Positions 43,613 to 52,653 of a DNA stretch of 64,000 nt are shown one piece after another. The stretch lies in assembly GCA_041395505.1 (NCBI GenBank), contig JAWLAG010000001.1, positions 1,488,001-1,552,000 on the forward strand, written 5' to 3'. The DNA is from Steroidobacteraceae bacterium. GTDB lineage: Bacteria; Pseudomonadota; Gammaproteobacteria; Steroidobacterales; Steroidobacteraceae. The notes under the pieces were generated by a model, which was not told the origin of the DNA, did not search any database, and saw nothing but the letters and a program-made list of their open reading frames with translations. Each line of letters opens with the position of its first letter. The stretch's first letter is position 1. Position numbers and translations under genes: made by a program.

Positions 43613-45895
43613 ATGGACCAGACTCGCAAACTATGGCTCGGCCTCGGCGCATTGCTGCTGGTGGCGTTCTCCGTTCTCCTGTGGATGGGCAAGGAGGTGT
43701 TTCGCCACGCTCCTCCAATGCCGGAGCGCGTGGTGGCCACCAACGGTGATGTCATTTTCACCCGCGCAGACATGCAAACGGGCCGCGTTGTCTGGCAAAG
43801 CATCGGCGGCCAGCAGCTTGGTTCAGTGTGGGGTCACGGTGCGCTGGTTGCGCCCGACTGGAGTGCCGACTGGCTGCATCGCGAAGCCACTGCCTGGCTC
43901 GAGGCGCGCGGCAAGCGCGAGTATGGCCAGGACTGGCAACGCCTGTCCGAAGGCGAGAGGGCGAAACTCATTGCCGACTTCAAGCCCCTGATCCGCGCCA
44001 ATACCTACGATCCGGCCTCGGGCGACCTGCGAATCAGTGACGAGCGCGCACAGGCCATCGCAACCGTCCTCGATCACTATGAGAGTCTGTTCGGAGACGG
44101 TGCGGATACAGCTGCATTGCGTGAGAGCTATGCGATGAAGGACCGCACGGTCGACAGCAGCGCCCATCGTCGTCAGCTCGCGGGATTTTTCTTCTGGACG
44201 GCCTGGGCGAGCGTCACGGAGCGTCCGGGCAGTGCCGCGTCGTACACGAATAACTGGCCCGCCGAGCCGCTGGTCGGCAATGCACCGACTTCAAGCGCGT
44301 TCCTGTGGACGGTGTTCAGCGTCATGTTCATGATCGCGGGTATCGGCCTGCTCGCGTGGCACTATGCGGGTTACCACGGCAAGGATCCGCCGGTGACGCC
44401 GCCGGCCACCGATCCTCTGCAGAGTCTCGCCATAACGCCGTCCATGCGCGCAACGGCCAAGTACTTCTGGCTGGTGGTCGTGCTTTTTGTTGCGCAGATA
44501 TTGCTCGGTGCAATTACGGCGCACTATCAGGTGGAAGGGCAACAGTTGTATGGATTCCAGCTCGCTGACGTCCTGCCGTATTCGTTGACGCGCAGCTGGC
44601 ACACGCAACTCGCCGTGCTGTGGATCGCTACCGCGTGGCTCGGTACGGGGCTTTATATTGCCCCGGCCATTTCGGGCGTGGAACCGAAGTGGCAGCGGCT
44701 CGGGGTGAATTTCCTGTTCATCTGCCTTTTGATCATCGCGGTCGGTGCATTCGCAGGGCAGTGGCTCGCTGTCATGCAGAAGCTCGGCCTCGCCAACAAC
44801 TTCTGGTTCGGCCATCAGGGTTGGGAATACGTCGACATCGGCAGGTTCTGGCAGATTTTCCTTTTTGTCGGCTTGATGCTGTGGCTGATCCTCGTCGGCC
44901 GGGCGCTGGCACCGGCATTACGGAGGCGCGATCAGATGTCGTCCATCGTCGGGCTTCTGTTCCTGTCGACGTTCGCCATCGGGCTCTTTTACGGAGCAGG
45001 GCTGATGTGGAGCGAAACAACACACTTGTCGATGGTGGAATACTGGCGCTGGTGGGTTGTTCACTTGTGGGTGGAAGGATTCTTCGAAGTCTTTGCCGTT
45101 GCCGTCATGTCCTTCCTGTTCGTGCGCCTGGGATTGATTCGCGGCAGCACCGCTACGGCGGCGGTGCTGTTCGCGACGCTGGTATTCATGGCCGGCGGCA
45201 TCCTCGGCACTTTCCATCACCTTTATTTTGCAGGAACTACAACCGCAGTCGTGGCCCTGGGTGCCTCTTTCTCGGCACTCGAAGTCGTGCCGCTTGCGCT
45301 GATCGGCCTCGAGGCGGTCGACACGATGCGTTTGAGTCGCGCGGCGCCCTGGATGCGCCGCTATCACTGGCCCATCATGTTCTTTCTGGCGGTGTCGTTC
45401 TGGAATCTGGTCGGCGCCGGTTTGTTCGGATTTCTCATCAACACGCCACTTGCGCTCTATTTCATGCAGGGACTCAATCTCACGCCTTTGCACGGTCATA
45501 CGGCGCTATTCGGCGTCTATGGCATGCTGGGCATCGGTCTTATGCTGTTCTCACTGCGAGGCCTGCGTCCGCAGGCACAATGGGACGAGTCCTTGCTGCG
45601 GCGAAGTTTCTGGGCACTGAACGCCGGGCTCACGGCAATGGCACTGCTGACGCTGCTGCCGATCGGGTTGCTTCAGCTCAATGCGGCCTTGTCGCACGGC
45701 TACTGGTATGCGCGCTCGGCGGAGTTCATGTCACAACCGTTGATCGAGATTCTCGTCTGGATGCGCGTGCCGGGTGATGTCATATTCTCGATCGGTGCCT
45801 TGCTGCTCAGCTGGTTCGTGGCGAAACTGTGGATCGCGCCGAGCAGGGAGTCGAAGACGAGCGGCCAGATCGGCCGGGCGGAGGCTTCGAACTGA
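43613..45895 (+). CDS. norZ: Quinol-dependent nitric oxide reductase (qNOR)
   Basis: A 760-residue single-chain NO reductase. The N-terminal periplasmic extension (WGHGALVAPDWSADWLHREA) replaces the NorC subunit. The NorB-type core follows, with the iron/heme ligands in HLWVEGFFEVFAV, TFHHLYFAG and HGHTALFGVYGM. It reduces NO to N2O using quinol at the inner membrane, for denitrification or NO detoxification. I see no nitrite or nitrous-oxide reductase genes nearby, so detoxification is at least as likely. Expression should follow FNR through the box at 43545. Confidence 0.94.
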   Translation: MDQTRKLWLGLGALLLVAFSVLLWMGKEVFRHAPPMPERVVATNGDVIFTRADMQTGRVVWQSIGGQQLGSVWGHGALVAPDWSADWLHREATAWLEARGKREYGQDWQRLSEGERAKLIADFKPLIRANTYDPASGDLRISDERAQAIATVLDHYESLFGDGADTAALRESYAMKDRTVDSSAHRRQLAGFFFWTAWASVTERPGSAASYTNNWPAEPLVGNAPTSSAFLWTVFSVMFMIAGIGLLAWHYAGYHGKDPPVTPPATDPLQSLAITPSMRATAKYFWLVVVLFVAQILLGAITAHYQVEGQQLYGFQLADVLPYSLTRSWHTQLAVLWIATAWLGTGLYIAPAISGVEPKWQRLGVNFLFICLLIIAVGAFAGQWLAVMQKLGLANNFWFGHQGWEYVDIGRFWQIFLFVGLMLWLILVGRALAPALRRRDQMSSIVGLLFLSTFAIGLFYGAGLMWSETTHLSMVEYWRWWVVHLWVEGFFEVFAVAVMSFLFVRLGLIRGSTATAAVLFATLVFMAGGILGTFHHLYFAGTTTAVVALGASFSALEVVPLALIGLEAVDTMRLSRAAPWMRRYHWPIMFFLAVSFWNLVGAGLFGFLINTPLALYFMQGLNLTPLHGHTALFGVYGMLGIGLMLFSLRGLRPQAQWDESLLRRSFWALNAGLTAMALLTLLPIGLLQLNAALSHGYWYARSAEFMSQPLIEILVWMRVPGDVIFSIGALLLSWFVAKLWIAPSRESKTSGQIGRAEASN

Positions 45896-46287
45896 TCGAA
45901 TATTACGGCGAGATACGCCAGATTCACATTGTCGCGGTTGCCTTGAGTGGCGGCCTGTTCGCGCTGCGCGGCGTTGGCATGTGGATGGGGTCGGTCATCG
46001 GCATGAGCTGGCCGGTGCGCTACCTCAGCTATACGATCGATATCGTGTTGCTGACGGCCGCGCTGCTGCTTGCGACCATGCTCCATCGCGTGCCCTTCGT
46101 CGATCCTTGGGTGACGACCAAGATCGGTCTGGTCATGGTCTATATCGCAGTGGGGTCATTCGCGTTGCGACGCGCGCCGACGCAGCGCTGGCGAGTGCTG
46201 TGCTTCGTGGTCGCGCTCGGAATATTCGCGCTGCTGGTTGCTATCGCGCGCAGCCGGACAATGCCATTCTGGTACGGCCAGTCCTAG
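45892..46287 (+). CDS. SirB2-family membrane protein
   Basis: A protein of about 131 residues with four helices: IHIVAVALSGGLFALRGVGM, IVLLTAALLLATMLHRV, WVTTKIGLVMVYIAVGSFAL and FVVALGIFALLVAIA, ending FWYGQS. This is the SirB2 pattern. The best start is a CTG at 45892, which overlaps the qNOR stop and lies seven bases after a GGAGG; an in-frame GTG at 45829 would sit inside the qNOR gene. SirB2 has no settled role. Coupling to qNOR suggests a role in NO handling or in membrane assembly of the reductase. Confidence 0.75.
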   Translation: MIEYYGEIRQIHIVAVALSGGLFALRGVGMWMGSVIGMSWPVRYLSYTIDIVLLTAALLLATMLHRVPFVDPWVTTKIGLVMVYIAVGSFALRRAPTQRWRVLCFVVALGIFALLVAIARSRTMPFWYGQS

Positions 46288-46296
46288 CCGAAATCA

Positions 46297-47859
46297 TCAG
46301 TGTTCGCGGCGCAGCGCGAACAGTTGCTCATCGATCTGGCGCGTGAGCCGCTCGAAACTCGGCTTGCTTATCAGTCCAAGCCTCTGGGTTTCAACCAGGC
46401 TGTCTTTTTCTATGAGCAGGAGGTGACGATCGCGCGCGCCTTGTTCGCGGAGTTCGAGGTGCGGATGTGCGCCGCGCAACCCGTCGAGCGTCTGGCGCAG
46501 TTGCGTGATGCGCTCACGCAATGCCGTACCGGTCCTGGCGGCCGCCTGGGTGGAGATCATGTGGTCAGCCGCTAGCCGCTCGGTCTCCGCAAGCGCCGCT
46601 TCGGCGGCGCGCAATTGCCCAAGCGCCAGTTCGAAATCGCTCTGCGCAGGGTCTGCAGCGTGCGACAGGCCGAGCGAGGCGAGCAATGGTTTGATCGTAA
46701 GGCCCTGCAGAACGAGCGACAGCAGCACGGTTCCGAAGGTGAGGTGAAGAATCAGATCGCGCTGCGGGAAATCGCGAGGAATGGCAAGCGCCAGCACCAT
46801 GGACAAGCCGCCGCGCAATCCTCCCCAGGTGAGGATGGCCGACCAGGACCAGGGCGACGTCTCCCGTCCAACGAGCCGTGTGACCAGGTTGTTGCCGTAG
46901 ATGACGATGCCGCGTGCCGCGAGTACCGCTGTCCATGCGAGCATGATGGCAGGCAGATAGCCGATCAGCGATTCGAGGCGAATCTCGTAGCCGACGAGCA
47001 GGAAGATGACGCTGTTCAATATGAACGCAAGGTAGGTCCAGAAGGATTCGACGGCGAGTCGCGTCGGCGCAGACATGCCGACATGGGCGCCCCAGTTGCC
47101 GACGATCATGCCGGCGACGACGCAGGCGATGACGCCGGAAAGATGAAACATCTCGGCCAGCACGAAGGCGCCGTAACCCGCGAGCACCGTCAAGGTGATT
47201 TCGATGAGTGGATCATCCACCGCGCGAGTCGCCAGACTCACGACGAGACCGACGCCCGCCCCGATGATCGCAGCACCGACGGTGATACGGAGGAAATCGA
47301 CGGTGCCGCTAAGTGCCGTGACGGTCGCCCCGCCCACGAGCGCGAGCAGGATCGTGAACACGACAACGGCCGTGCCGTCGTTGAACAGGCTCTCGCCTTC
47401 CATCAGTACGGCAAGCTTGCGATCGACACCCAGGCTTCGCAGGACGGACAGGACGCTGACTGGATCGGTTGCACAGATCAGTGCGGCGAAGAGCATGGCG
47501 GCGAGCAATGGCAGGCCGCCCAAACCGAGCCACTCGAAACCAAGCCACAACAGCGTGCCGGTCAGTGCGGTGGCAAGCAGCACGCCGGGGCCAGCGAGCA
47601 ACGCGATAGTCCAGCGCACGGGCTTTACATCCTTGGTCTGCAGCTGGAATGCGGCCTCGAAGATCAGCCCGGGCAGGATGACCAGGAACAGCAGTTCCTT
47701 GGAAAGATGCGGCACATCGAGCGAGGTCAGGTGACCAATGGCAAGGCCAGTGAGCACGAGGCCGATGGCATAGGGGAAATCGTAGCGCCGGGCAAGGAAG
47801 GCAACCATCGCCGCAATGGCGAGCAGCGCCAGCACGCCCAGTTCAGCTTGCGGTGTCAT
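46297..47859 (-). CDS. CPA1-family sodium/proton antiporter (NhaP type) with cytoplasmic tail
   Basis: A 520-residue antiporter. The transport core (about 1-385) has FAALICATDPVSVLSVL and GESLFNDGTAVVVFTILLAL, the CPA1 ion-site signature, and GGLRGGLSMVLALAIP. The last 120 residues are soluble, Ala/Leu/Arg-rich and probably coiled (RAAEAALAETERLAADHM). The gene is convergent with SirB2, nine bases away. It exchanges sodium or potassium for protons in pH or salt control. Confidence 0.9.
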   Translation of the reverse strand: MTPQAELGVLALLAIAAMVAFLARRYDFPYAIGLVLTGLAIGHLTSLDVPHLSKELLFLVILPGLIFEAAFQLQTKDVKPVRWTIALLAGPGVLLATALTGTLLWLGFEWLGLGGLPLLAAMLFAALICATDPVSVLSVLRSLGVDRKLAVLMEGESLFNDGTAVVVFTILLALVGGATVTALSGTVDFLRITVGAAIIGAGVGLVVSLATRAVDDPLIEITLTVLAGYGAFVLAEMFHLSGVIACVVAGMIVGNWGAHVGMSAPTRLAVESFWTYLAFILNSVIFLLVGYEIRLESLIGYLPAIMLAWTAVLAARGIVIYGNNLVTRLVGRETSPWSWSAILTWGGLRGGLSMVLALAIPRDFPQRDLILHLTFGTVLLSLVLQGLTIKPLLASLGLSHAADPAQSDFELALGQLRAAEAALAETERLAADHMISTQAAARTGTALRERITQLRQTLDGLRGAHPHLELREQGARDRHLLLIEKDSLVETQRLGLISKPSFERLTRQIDEQLFALRREH

Positions 47860-47963
47860 GCGGCACTCCGCGGCAGAATCAATTGCGGGAATTGTTGTCC
47901 ATCGGCTCGCGTTTTGCCAGTCTAGCGCTCATCCGCATGGGCGGGGTTACTTCGGGACGGCGC

Positions 47964-48833
47964 ATGAGCAAACAGCACTGGAATCCCTGGCATGACGCGG
48001 CGATCGAACGCGCATTCATCGATTTGTCCGACGGCCAAATGCACATCAGGCGAACGCGCGCCATGCCGCGAGCGGCGATACCGTTGCTTATGTTGCACGC
48101 ATCGCCCGCATCCTCGCGCACGCTGGTGCCCTACATGCGCGAGCTCGCTCCATCGGTGCGCTGCATCGCGCCTGATACACCCGGCTTTGGCGATTCCGCG
48201 CCACCATCGCAGGCAGCGCCTACCGCTGCCGACTATGCCAAGATCATGGCGCAGTTGCTCGATGCGCTCGGGCTCGGGGAAGTCGATCTCTACGGCAGCC
48301 ATACGGGAGCTCATATTGCCGTCGAACTGGCGTTGCAGCGCCCGCGGCAGGTGCGGCGCCTGATACTCGATGGCGTAGGATTGTTCGATGCGGAACAGAA
48401 GCAGCAGATGCTTGCCAACTACGCACCTGCAGTCAGTGCCGATGACATCGGCGGACAGTTCAACTGGGCATGGCATTTCGTGCGCGATCAGTGCGTGTAT
48501 TTTCCCTACTTCATGCGCGATGCGGAGCACCTGCGCATGCTGCCGATGGCTGATGCGCGAACGTTGCACGCGACGGTCACCGACGTGCTGAAGGCGCTGA
48601 CAACCTATCATCTGGGGTACCGCGCCGCCTTCTCGCATGACGATCGCGCGCAACTTGCCAAGCTGACCCAGTCCGTGCTGGTGACTGCAGATGCGAGTGA
48701 CCCGCTGCGGGTGCATGTACCGCTTGCGGCCGAGCTCATACGCAACAGCAGGACGGCCATCACGCCGCCGACGACCGAGGTGGATTATCTCGCCGCGAAG
48801 ATTCGGGTGCTCGCGGAGTTCCTGGGCGGCTGA
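47964..48833 (+). CDS. Alpha/beta-hydrolase-fold protein with histidine at the nucleophile elbow (paralogue of 20165-21034)
   Basis: A 289-residue protein of exactly the same length as the product of 20165-21034 and clearly related to it: IERAFIDLSDGQMHIRR against IERAFVNLREGQLHLRR, LLMLHASPASS against LMLHASPTSS, and the elbow DLYGSHTGAHIAVELA with His113 where a nucleophile should be. A possible acid lies in TADASDPLRVH; the terminal region ITPPTTEVDY has no catalytic His at the usual place. Start at the ATG at 47964, with GGGACGG upstream. It has no operon partner. Confidence 0.8.
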   Translation: MSKQHWNPWHDAAIERAFIDLSDGQMHIRRTRAMPRAAIPLLMLHASPASSRTLVPYMRELAPSVRCIAPDTPGFGDSAPPSQAAPTAADYAKIMAQLLDALGLGEVDLYGSHTGAHIAVELALQRPRQVRRLILDGVGLFDAEQKQQMLANYAPAVSADDIGGQFNWAWHFVRDQCVYFPYFMRDAEHLRMLPMADARTLHATVTDVLKALTTYHLGYRAAFSHDDRAQLAKLTQSVLVTADASDPLRVHVPLAAELIRNSRTAITPPTTEVDYLAAKIRVLAEFLGG

Positions 48834-48837
48834 GGTC

Positions 48838-50088
48838 TCAATGCACGAGACGTTGCTGCTGCTCGAGTTTGGTCGTGATCGAGAAGCGCGGCTCGGCACT
48901 GGCCTTGCGTCCGAGCACGAGCGAGGCCGCGAGTCGGCCGACCGCGGGGCCGTGCTTGAAGCCATGGCCAGAGCCTGCTCCAACCAGCCAGCAATCTCCG
49001 AGCGTCGGATGTCGGTCGATCAGCAGGTCGCCGTTCGAGCTGTTCTCGTACTGGCAGACCCTGCTTTCGACAAGTGGTTGTGCTGTGAGCGCAGGGAAGC
49101 GCCGCGCAACATAGGCGCGCACGTCGGCAAGTGCCGCGGCATCGAGGCTGCGTTCCATGCTGTCGGGGTCGCAGGCTGGCCCGTGGCGATCGTGCGCGAT
49201 CTTGAAGCCGCGGCCTTCGATATTGGGGAAGCCGTAGTAGATGTCGCCGGCATTGAAATCCGCCCAACCCGGCAGCTGCTGCACGCTGAAACGCGCATCA
49301 CCCGCAGGCGGGGCGAAGAAGAATACTTCCTGGCGGGTCGGGAATATTCGCGTGCCAAGTGTCTGCGGCAATAGTTTGGGCAGCCACGGTCCGCAAGCGA
49401 AAACAAAGGCGTCGGCTCTGATCTCGCTGCCATTGATACTGAGTGATTCGAGCTCAGCGCCGGAGTGCGGCTCAATCGGAACGACTTGCGCCAACGTATA
49501 GCTGCCGCCGTCAGCAACGAATTGGCTGACCAATGTCTGTACGGCCCGACGCGCCATCAACACGCCGAATTCGGGCTCGTACAGTCCCGCCGTGATGTCC
49601 GACCACTCGATCTGCGGCCAGCGTCTGCGCAGTTGATCACGCTCGAGCAGTTGCGACGGGAGTCCGAGTTCGCGGTGTACCCTGAGACTGTCCTGCAGAT
49701 AGGACTCGAGCTGGGCGAAGAAGAACAACACGCCCGTATCATGAAACAACGGCAGCTCCGCGCGGTCCGACAAGCGGCGCCACTCGGCGAGTGACTCGAG
49801 CGCCATGCGCGAATACAGTGCATCGGCGCCGTAGCCGGCGCGGGTCATGCGCGATTCACCGCCGGATGAGGCCAGGGCGTTCGCGGGACCGCGCGCGTCG
49901 ATGAGCAGCACGCGCTGTCCTTTGGCGCGCAATTGCCGGGCGGTCCAGGCGCCGAAGACACCGGCACCAATCACGAGACTGTCCCAGCGGCCGGCGAGCG
50001 TTTTGGCCGGCAGCGCCGCGCCCAGGCTCATGTTGGCTGCCGCGGCACCCACGGCTTTGAGTATCTCTCGCCGCGTGGGTTTCGCCAT
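48838..50088 (-). CDS. Tat-exported FAD-dependent oxidase (sarcosine/N-methyltryptophan-oxidase family)
   Basis: A 416-residue flavoprotein of the DAO family. It begins with a twin-arginine signal (TRREILKAVGAAAANMSLGA). The FAD site is DSLVIGAGVFGAWTARQL. The C-terminus has the family phrase WLVGAGSGHGFKHGPAVG, resembling monomeric sarcosine oxidase and N-methyltryptophan oxidase, where a Cys in this part binds flavin covalently; I do not see a clear matching Cys there. It lies 15 bases after pckG and is probably co-transcribed. Periplasmic oxidation of an N-methylated amino acid is a fair guess. Confidence 0.85.
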   Translation of the reverse strand: MAKPTRREILKAVGAAAANMSLGAALPAKTLAGRWDSLVIGAGVFGAWTARQLRAKGQRVLLIDARGPANALASSGGESRMTRAGYGADALYSRMALESLAEWRRLSDRAELPLFHDTGVLFFFAQLESYLQDSLRVHRELGLPSQLLERDQLRRRWPQIEWSDITAGLYEPEFGVLMARRAVQTLVSQFVADGGSYTLAQVVPIEPHSGAELESLSINGSEIRADAFVFACGPWLPKLLPQTLGTRIFPTRQEVFFFAPPAGDARFSVQQLPGWADFNAGDIYYGFPNIEGRGFKIAHDRHGPACDPDSMERSLDAAALADVRAYVARRFPALTAQPLVESRVCQYENSSNGDLLIDRHPTLGDCWLVGAGSGHGFKHGPAVGRLAASLVLGRKASAEPRFSITTKLEQQQRLVH

Positions 50089-50103
50089 GGCATGTGTTTG
50101 CGA

Positions 50104-51876
50104 TCAGCCCAGGCGCTGTTGCAGCGCTTTGACTTCGCTTGCGAGCTCATCCGGCAGGCGCTGGCCGAATTCTCCGAGATACTCGTCGATAGCCGCCGCT
50201 TCCTTCTGCCACTGCGACTTATCGACTGCGAGCAGTGCTTGCAGGGTCGCTGAGTCGATCTGCAGCCCCTCGGTATTGAGATCGGCGGTCCGCGGCAGAT
50301 AGCCGATGGCGGTCTCCGTGGCGTCGACGCGCTTCTGACATCGATTGAGCATCCAGGCGATGACGCGCAGATTCTCGCCGAAGCCAGGCCACATGAATTT
50401 GCCATCGGCGTCGCGCCGGAACCAGTTGACGTGGAAAATCTTCGGCGGCTGACTCAGACGTTTCCCGACGGCGAGCCAGTGGGTCCAGTAATCGGCGAAG
50501 TTGTAGCCGCAGAATGGCTTCATGGCCATGGGGTCGCGCCGTACCACGCCGACCTGGCCGGTTGCCGCAGCAGTGGTCTCTGAGGCGACCGACGCGCCAA
50601 CCAGTACGCCGTGCTGCCAATTGCGCGCTTCGTAGACGAGCGGCGCGACTTCGCGCCGGCGTCCGCCAAACACGATCGCCGAAATCGGCACGCCGATGGC
50701 GTCGTCGGCGTGCGGCGAATACGCCGGATTGCGTCGCGCATCGACGGTGAAGCGGGAATTCGGGTGCGCAGCAGGACCGTTCTTGGGGTCGTAGGGCCGC
50801 CCCTGCCAATCGATGGCAGGCTGCCCGCTTGCCAGGCCTTCCCACCAGGGGCTGTTGTCGGCCGTCACTGCGACGTTGGTGAACAGCGTGTCGCGCTGGA
50901 TCATGTCGTAGGCGTTGCGATTGGTGTCGGCATTGGTGCCGGGTACGACGCCGAAATAGCCGGCCTCCGGATTGATTGCCCACAACCTGCCATCGCGACC
51001 GGGATGCAACCACGCGATGTCATCGCCCACTGTGAATACTTTCCAGCCCGGCATGGATCCGGGTGGAATCAACATCGCCAGATTCGTCTTGCCGCAAGCG
51101 GAGGGGAAGGCTGCTGCGACATAGTGGGTATCGCCTTCGGGGCTTTGCAGGCCGACGATCAGCATGTGTTCGGCGAGCCAGCCTTCCTGTCGCGCCTGCC
51201 AGCTTGCAATGCGCAGCGCATGGCATTTCTTGCCGAGCAATGCATTGCCGCCGTAGCCCGAGCCGAAGCTCTCGATGCTCAGGTCTTCCGGGAAATGCAT
51301 GATGAAACGGCGATCGGGGTTCAGATCGCCGGTCGAGTGCAGGCCGCGCACGAAATTGCCGTCGCGGGCAATGCGCGCGAGCGCCGGTCGGCCCATGCGC
51401 GTCATCAGTGCCATGTTGACCACGACATAGGCGCTGTCCGTAATTTCGACGCCGCAACGCGCATAGGGCGAGTCGATGGGTCCCATGCAATAGGGGACGA
51501 CGTACAGGGTGCGTCCGCGCATCGCGCCGCGGAACAGATTTCGCATCTTGCGCCGCGCTTCGATCGGGTCCATCCAGTGATTGTTTGGCCCGGCATCCTC
51601 GGGCTTGTGCGTGCAAACGAAAGTCAGATGCTCGACTCGCGCGACGTCGTTCGGGTCGGAGCGGTAGAGGTAGCTGCCGGGCGCCGTCTTGCTGTTGAGG
51701 GGCGTCAGTTCGCCACGCTTGACCAGTTCATCGATGAGTCGTCGATATTCTTCCGGGGACCCATCGCACCATTGCACTCGGTCGGCCTGGGTGAGCTCCC
51801 TTACGGTATTGACCCAGTCGGTTACCGGGCGGGACATGTCGTGCATCGCTACATGGGTGGCTGGGGCCGTCGCCAT
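50104..51876 (-). CDS. pckG: Phosphoenolpyruvate carboxykinase (GTP)
   Basis: A 590-residue enzyme of the GTP-type PEPCK family. The P-loop-like FPSACGKTNLAML, the NHWMDP and CMGPIDSPYARCGVEITDS substrate segments, and PKNGPAAHPNSRFTV plus MKPFCGYNFADYW all match. It makes PEP from oxaloacetate and is the entry to gluconeogenesis when the cell grows on acids or lipids, which fits a PHA-storing heterotroph. An AAGG site and a TATAAT box lie upstream of the start. Confidence 0.96.
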   Translation of the reverse strand: MATAPATHVAMHDMSRPVTDWVNTVRELTQADRVQWCDGSPEEYRRLIDELVKRGELTPLNSKTAPGSYLYRSDPNDVARVEHLTFVCTHKPEDAGPNNHWMDPIEARRKMRNLFRGAMRGRTLYVVPYCMGPIDSPYARCGVEITDSAYVVVNMALMTRMGRPALARIARDGNFVRGLHSTGDLNPDRRFIMHFPEDLSIESFGSGYGGNALLGKKCHALRIASWQARQEGWLAEHMLIVGLQSPEGDTHYVAAAFPSACGKTNLAMLIPPGSMPGWKVFTVGDDIAWLHPGRDGRLWAINPEAGYFGVVPGTNADTNRNAYDMIQRDTLFTNVAVTADNSPWWEGLASGQPAIDWQGRPYDPKNGPAAHPNSRFTVDARRNPAYSPHADDAIGVPISAIVFGGRRREVAPLVYEARNWQHGVLVGASVASETTAAATGQVGVVRRDPMAMKPFCGYNFADYWTHWLAVGKRLSQPPKIFHVNWFRRDADGKFMWPGFGENLRVIAWMLNRCQKRVDATETAIGYLPRTADLNTEGLQIDSATLQALLAVDKSQWQKEAAAIDEYLGEFGQRLPDELASEVKALQQRLG

Positions 51877-51916
51877 CGTCGCTTTTCCTTGGAATTATCT
51901 TGGGCAGAAACGCGCC

Positions 51917-51922
51917 ATTATA
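51917..51922 (-). promoter_or_regulatory. -10 element of the pckG promoter
   Basis: TATAAT on the minus strand (51922-51917) lies about 41 bases before the pckG start. No good -35 is seen at 17 bases, so an activator may be needed. Confidence 0.5.
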
Positions 51923-51961
51923 ACGAGTCAGACCTCGATCGCAGGCGAACGCAGGTCACGC

Positions 51962-51997
51962 AAAAAAAAGCGCGCGAGGCTCCATAACCTCGCGCGC
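51962..51997 (-). terminator. Intrinsic terminator after the phasin gene
   Basis: On the minus strand a perfect 10-base stem (GCGCGCGAGG with CCTCGCGCGC, eight-base loop, 51997-51970) is followed by eight T's (51969-51962). It ends the phasin transcript. Confidence 0.9.
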
Positions 51998-52027
51998 CAG
52001 TTGACATTTTCTGCCTGTTCGGCCGGC

Positions 52028-52537
52028 TCAGGCGGAACGATTCGAGCGTCGAGCGGCGCGTTTGCCGGCGGCCGATTTGCGCGCCGGTCGGCTCTTGCCA
52101 CGCGCCACTTTGACGGGTCGGTTGGGCAGAAGGATCTGGCGCGCTTCGCGCCCGGCGTCAGCGACGATGCCGACCGCTTGCAGCGCATTGGCGCGGATGC
52201 GCTTGCCCGAGGCGGGTAGGGTGGCGACCTGGTCCGTGTAGAAATGCCGCAAATCCCTGGACTTGGCGGCACTGGCAAGGCGGCGCGCGGTCGCGGCCGT
52301 CAATTGACCGAAGCTCTCGGCCTGATGCGCGAGCAGCTGTTCAACGGTGCGGTGCGACAGGCCGCTCAGGCGGGTCGCGGCGTCGGTCAGCTTGAGGACG
52401 GGCTTATTGGCCGCTTCGACGCGCAGCGCAGCGCGACCCAGAAGGCTGCGGCCTTCGGTGCGGAACAGTTCGCCCACGCTGCGGGCCTGGTCCGCGAGTT
52501 CAGAAAATTTCCGGTTGAGTGAAGAAGACGTGATCAT
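52028..52537 (-). CDS. Phasin-family protein (PHA-granule-associated)
   Basis: A 169-residue protein with an amphipathic helical phasin part (SSSLNRKFSELADQARSVGE, then LAHQAESFGQLTAATARRLA) and a Lys/Arg/Ala-rich tail (ARGKSRPARKSAAGKRAARR), as in PhaF-type phasins that also bind DNA. The ATG at 52537 has AGGAG upstream. It lies downstream of phaC-phaZ with its own promoter and terminator, so it can be made separately. It coats storage granules and may help to share them between daughter cells. Confidence 0.85.
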   Translation of the reverse strand: MITSSSLNRKFSELADQARSVGELFRTEGRSLLGRAALRVEAANKPVLKLTDAATRLSGLSHRTVEQLLAHQAESFGQLTAATARRLASAAKSRDLRHFYTDQVATLPASGKRIRANALQAVGIVADAGREARQILLPNRPVKVARGKSRPARKSAAGKRAARRSNRSA

Positions 52538-52584
52538 CGGACGGGCTCCTGTGGGTTGCTGCAATGCACCATTTGTTGCAGCGC

Positions 52585-52613
52585 AGCATATCCACGGCCT
52601 TCATGGTTGTCAA
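52585..52613 (-). promoter_or_regulatory. Predicted sigma-70 promoter of the phasin gene
   Basis: On the minus strand TTGACA (52613-52608) is followed after exactly 17 bases by TATGCT (52590-52585). The transcript would start near 52578, about 40 bases before the phasin ATG. Confidence 0.7.
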
Positions 52614-52653
52614 CCGCCGGGTAGGCTCGACCGCTAAGCCATTGATTATGAGA

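Noticed and set aside
46615..47925. A 436-codon plus-strand frame
   Set aside because: It is antisense to the CPA1 antiporter and is rich in His, Arg and Asp with no fold.
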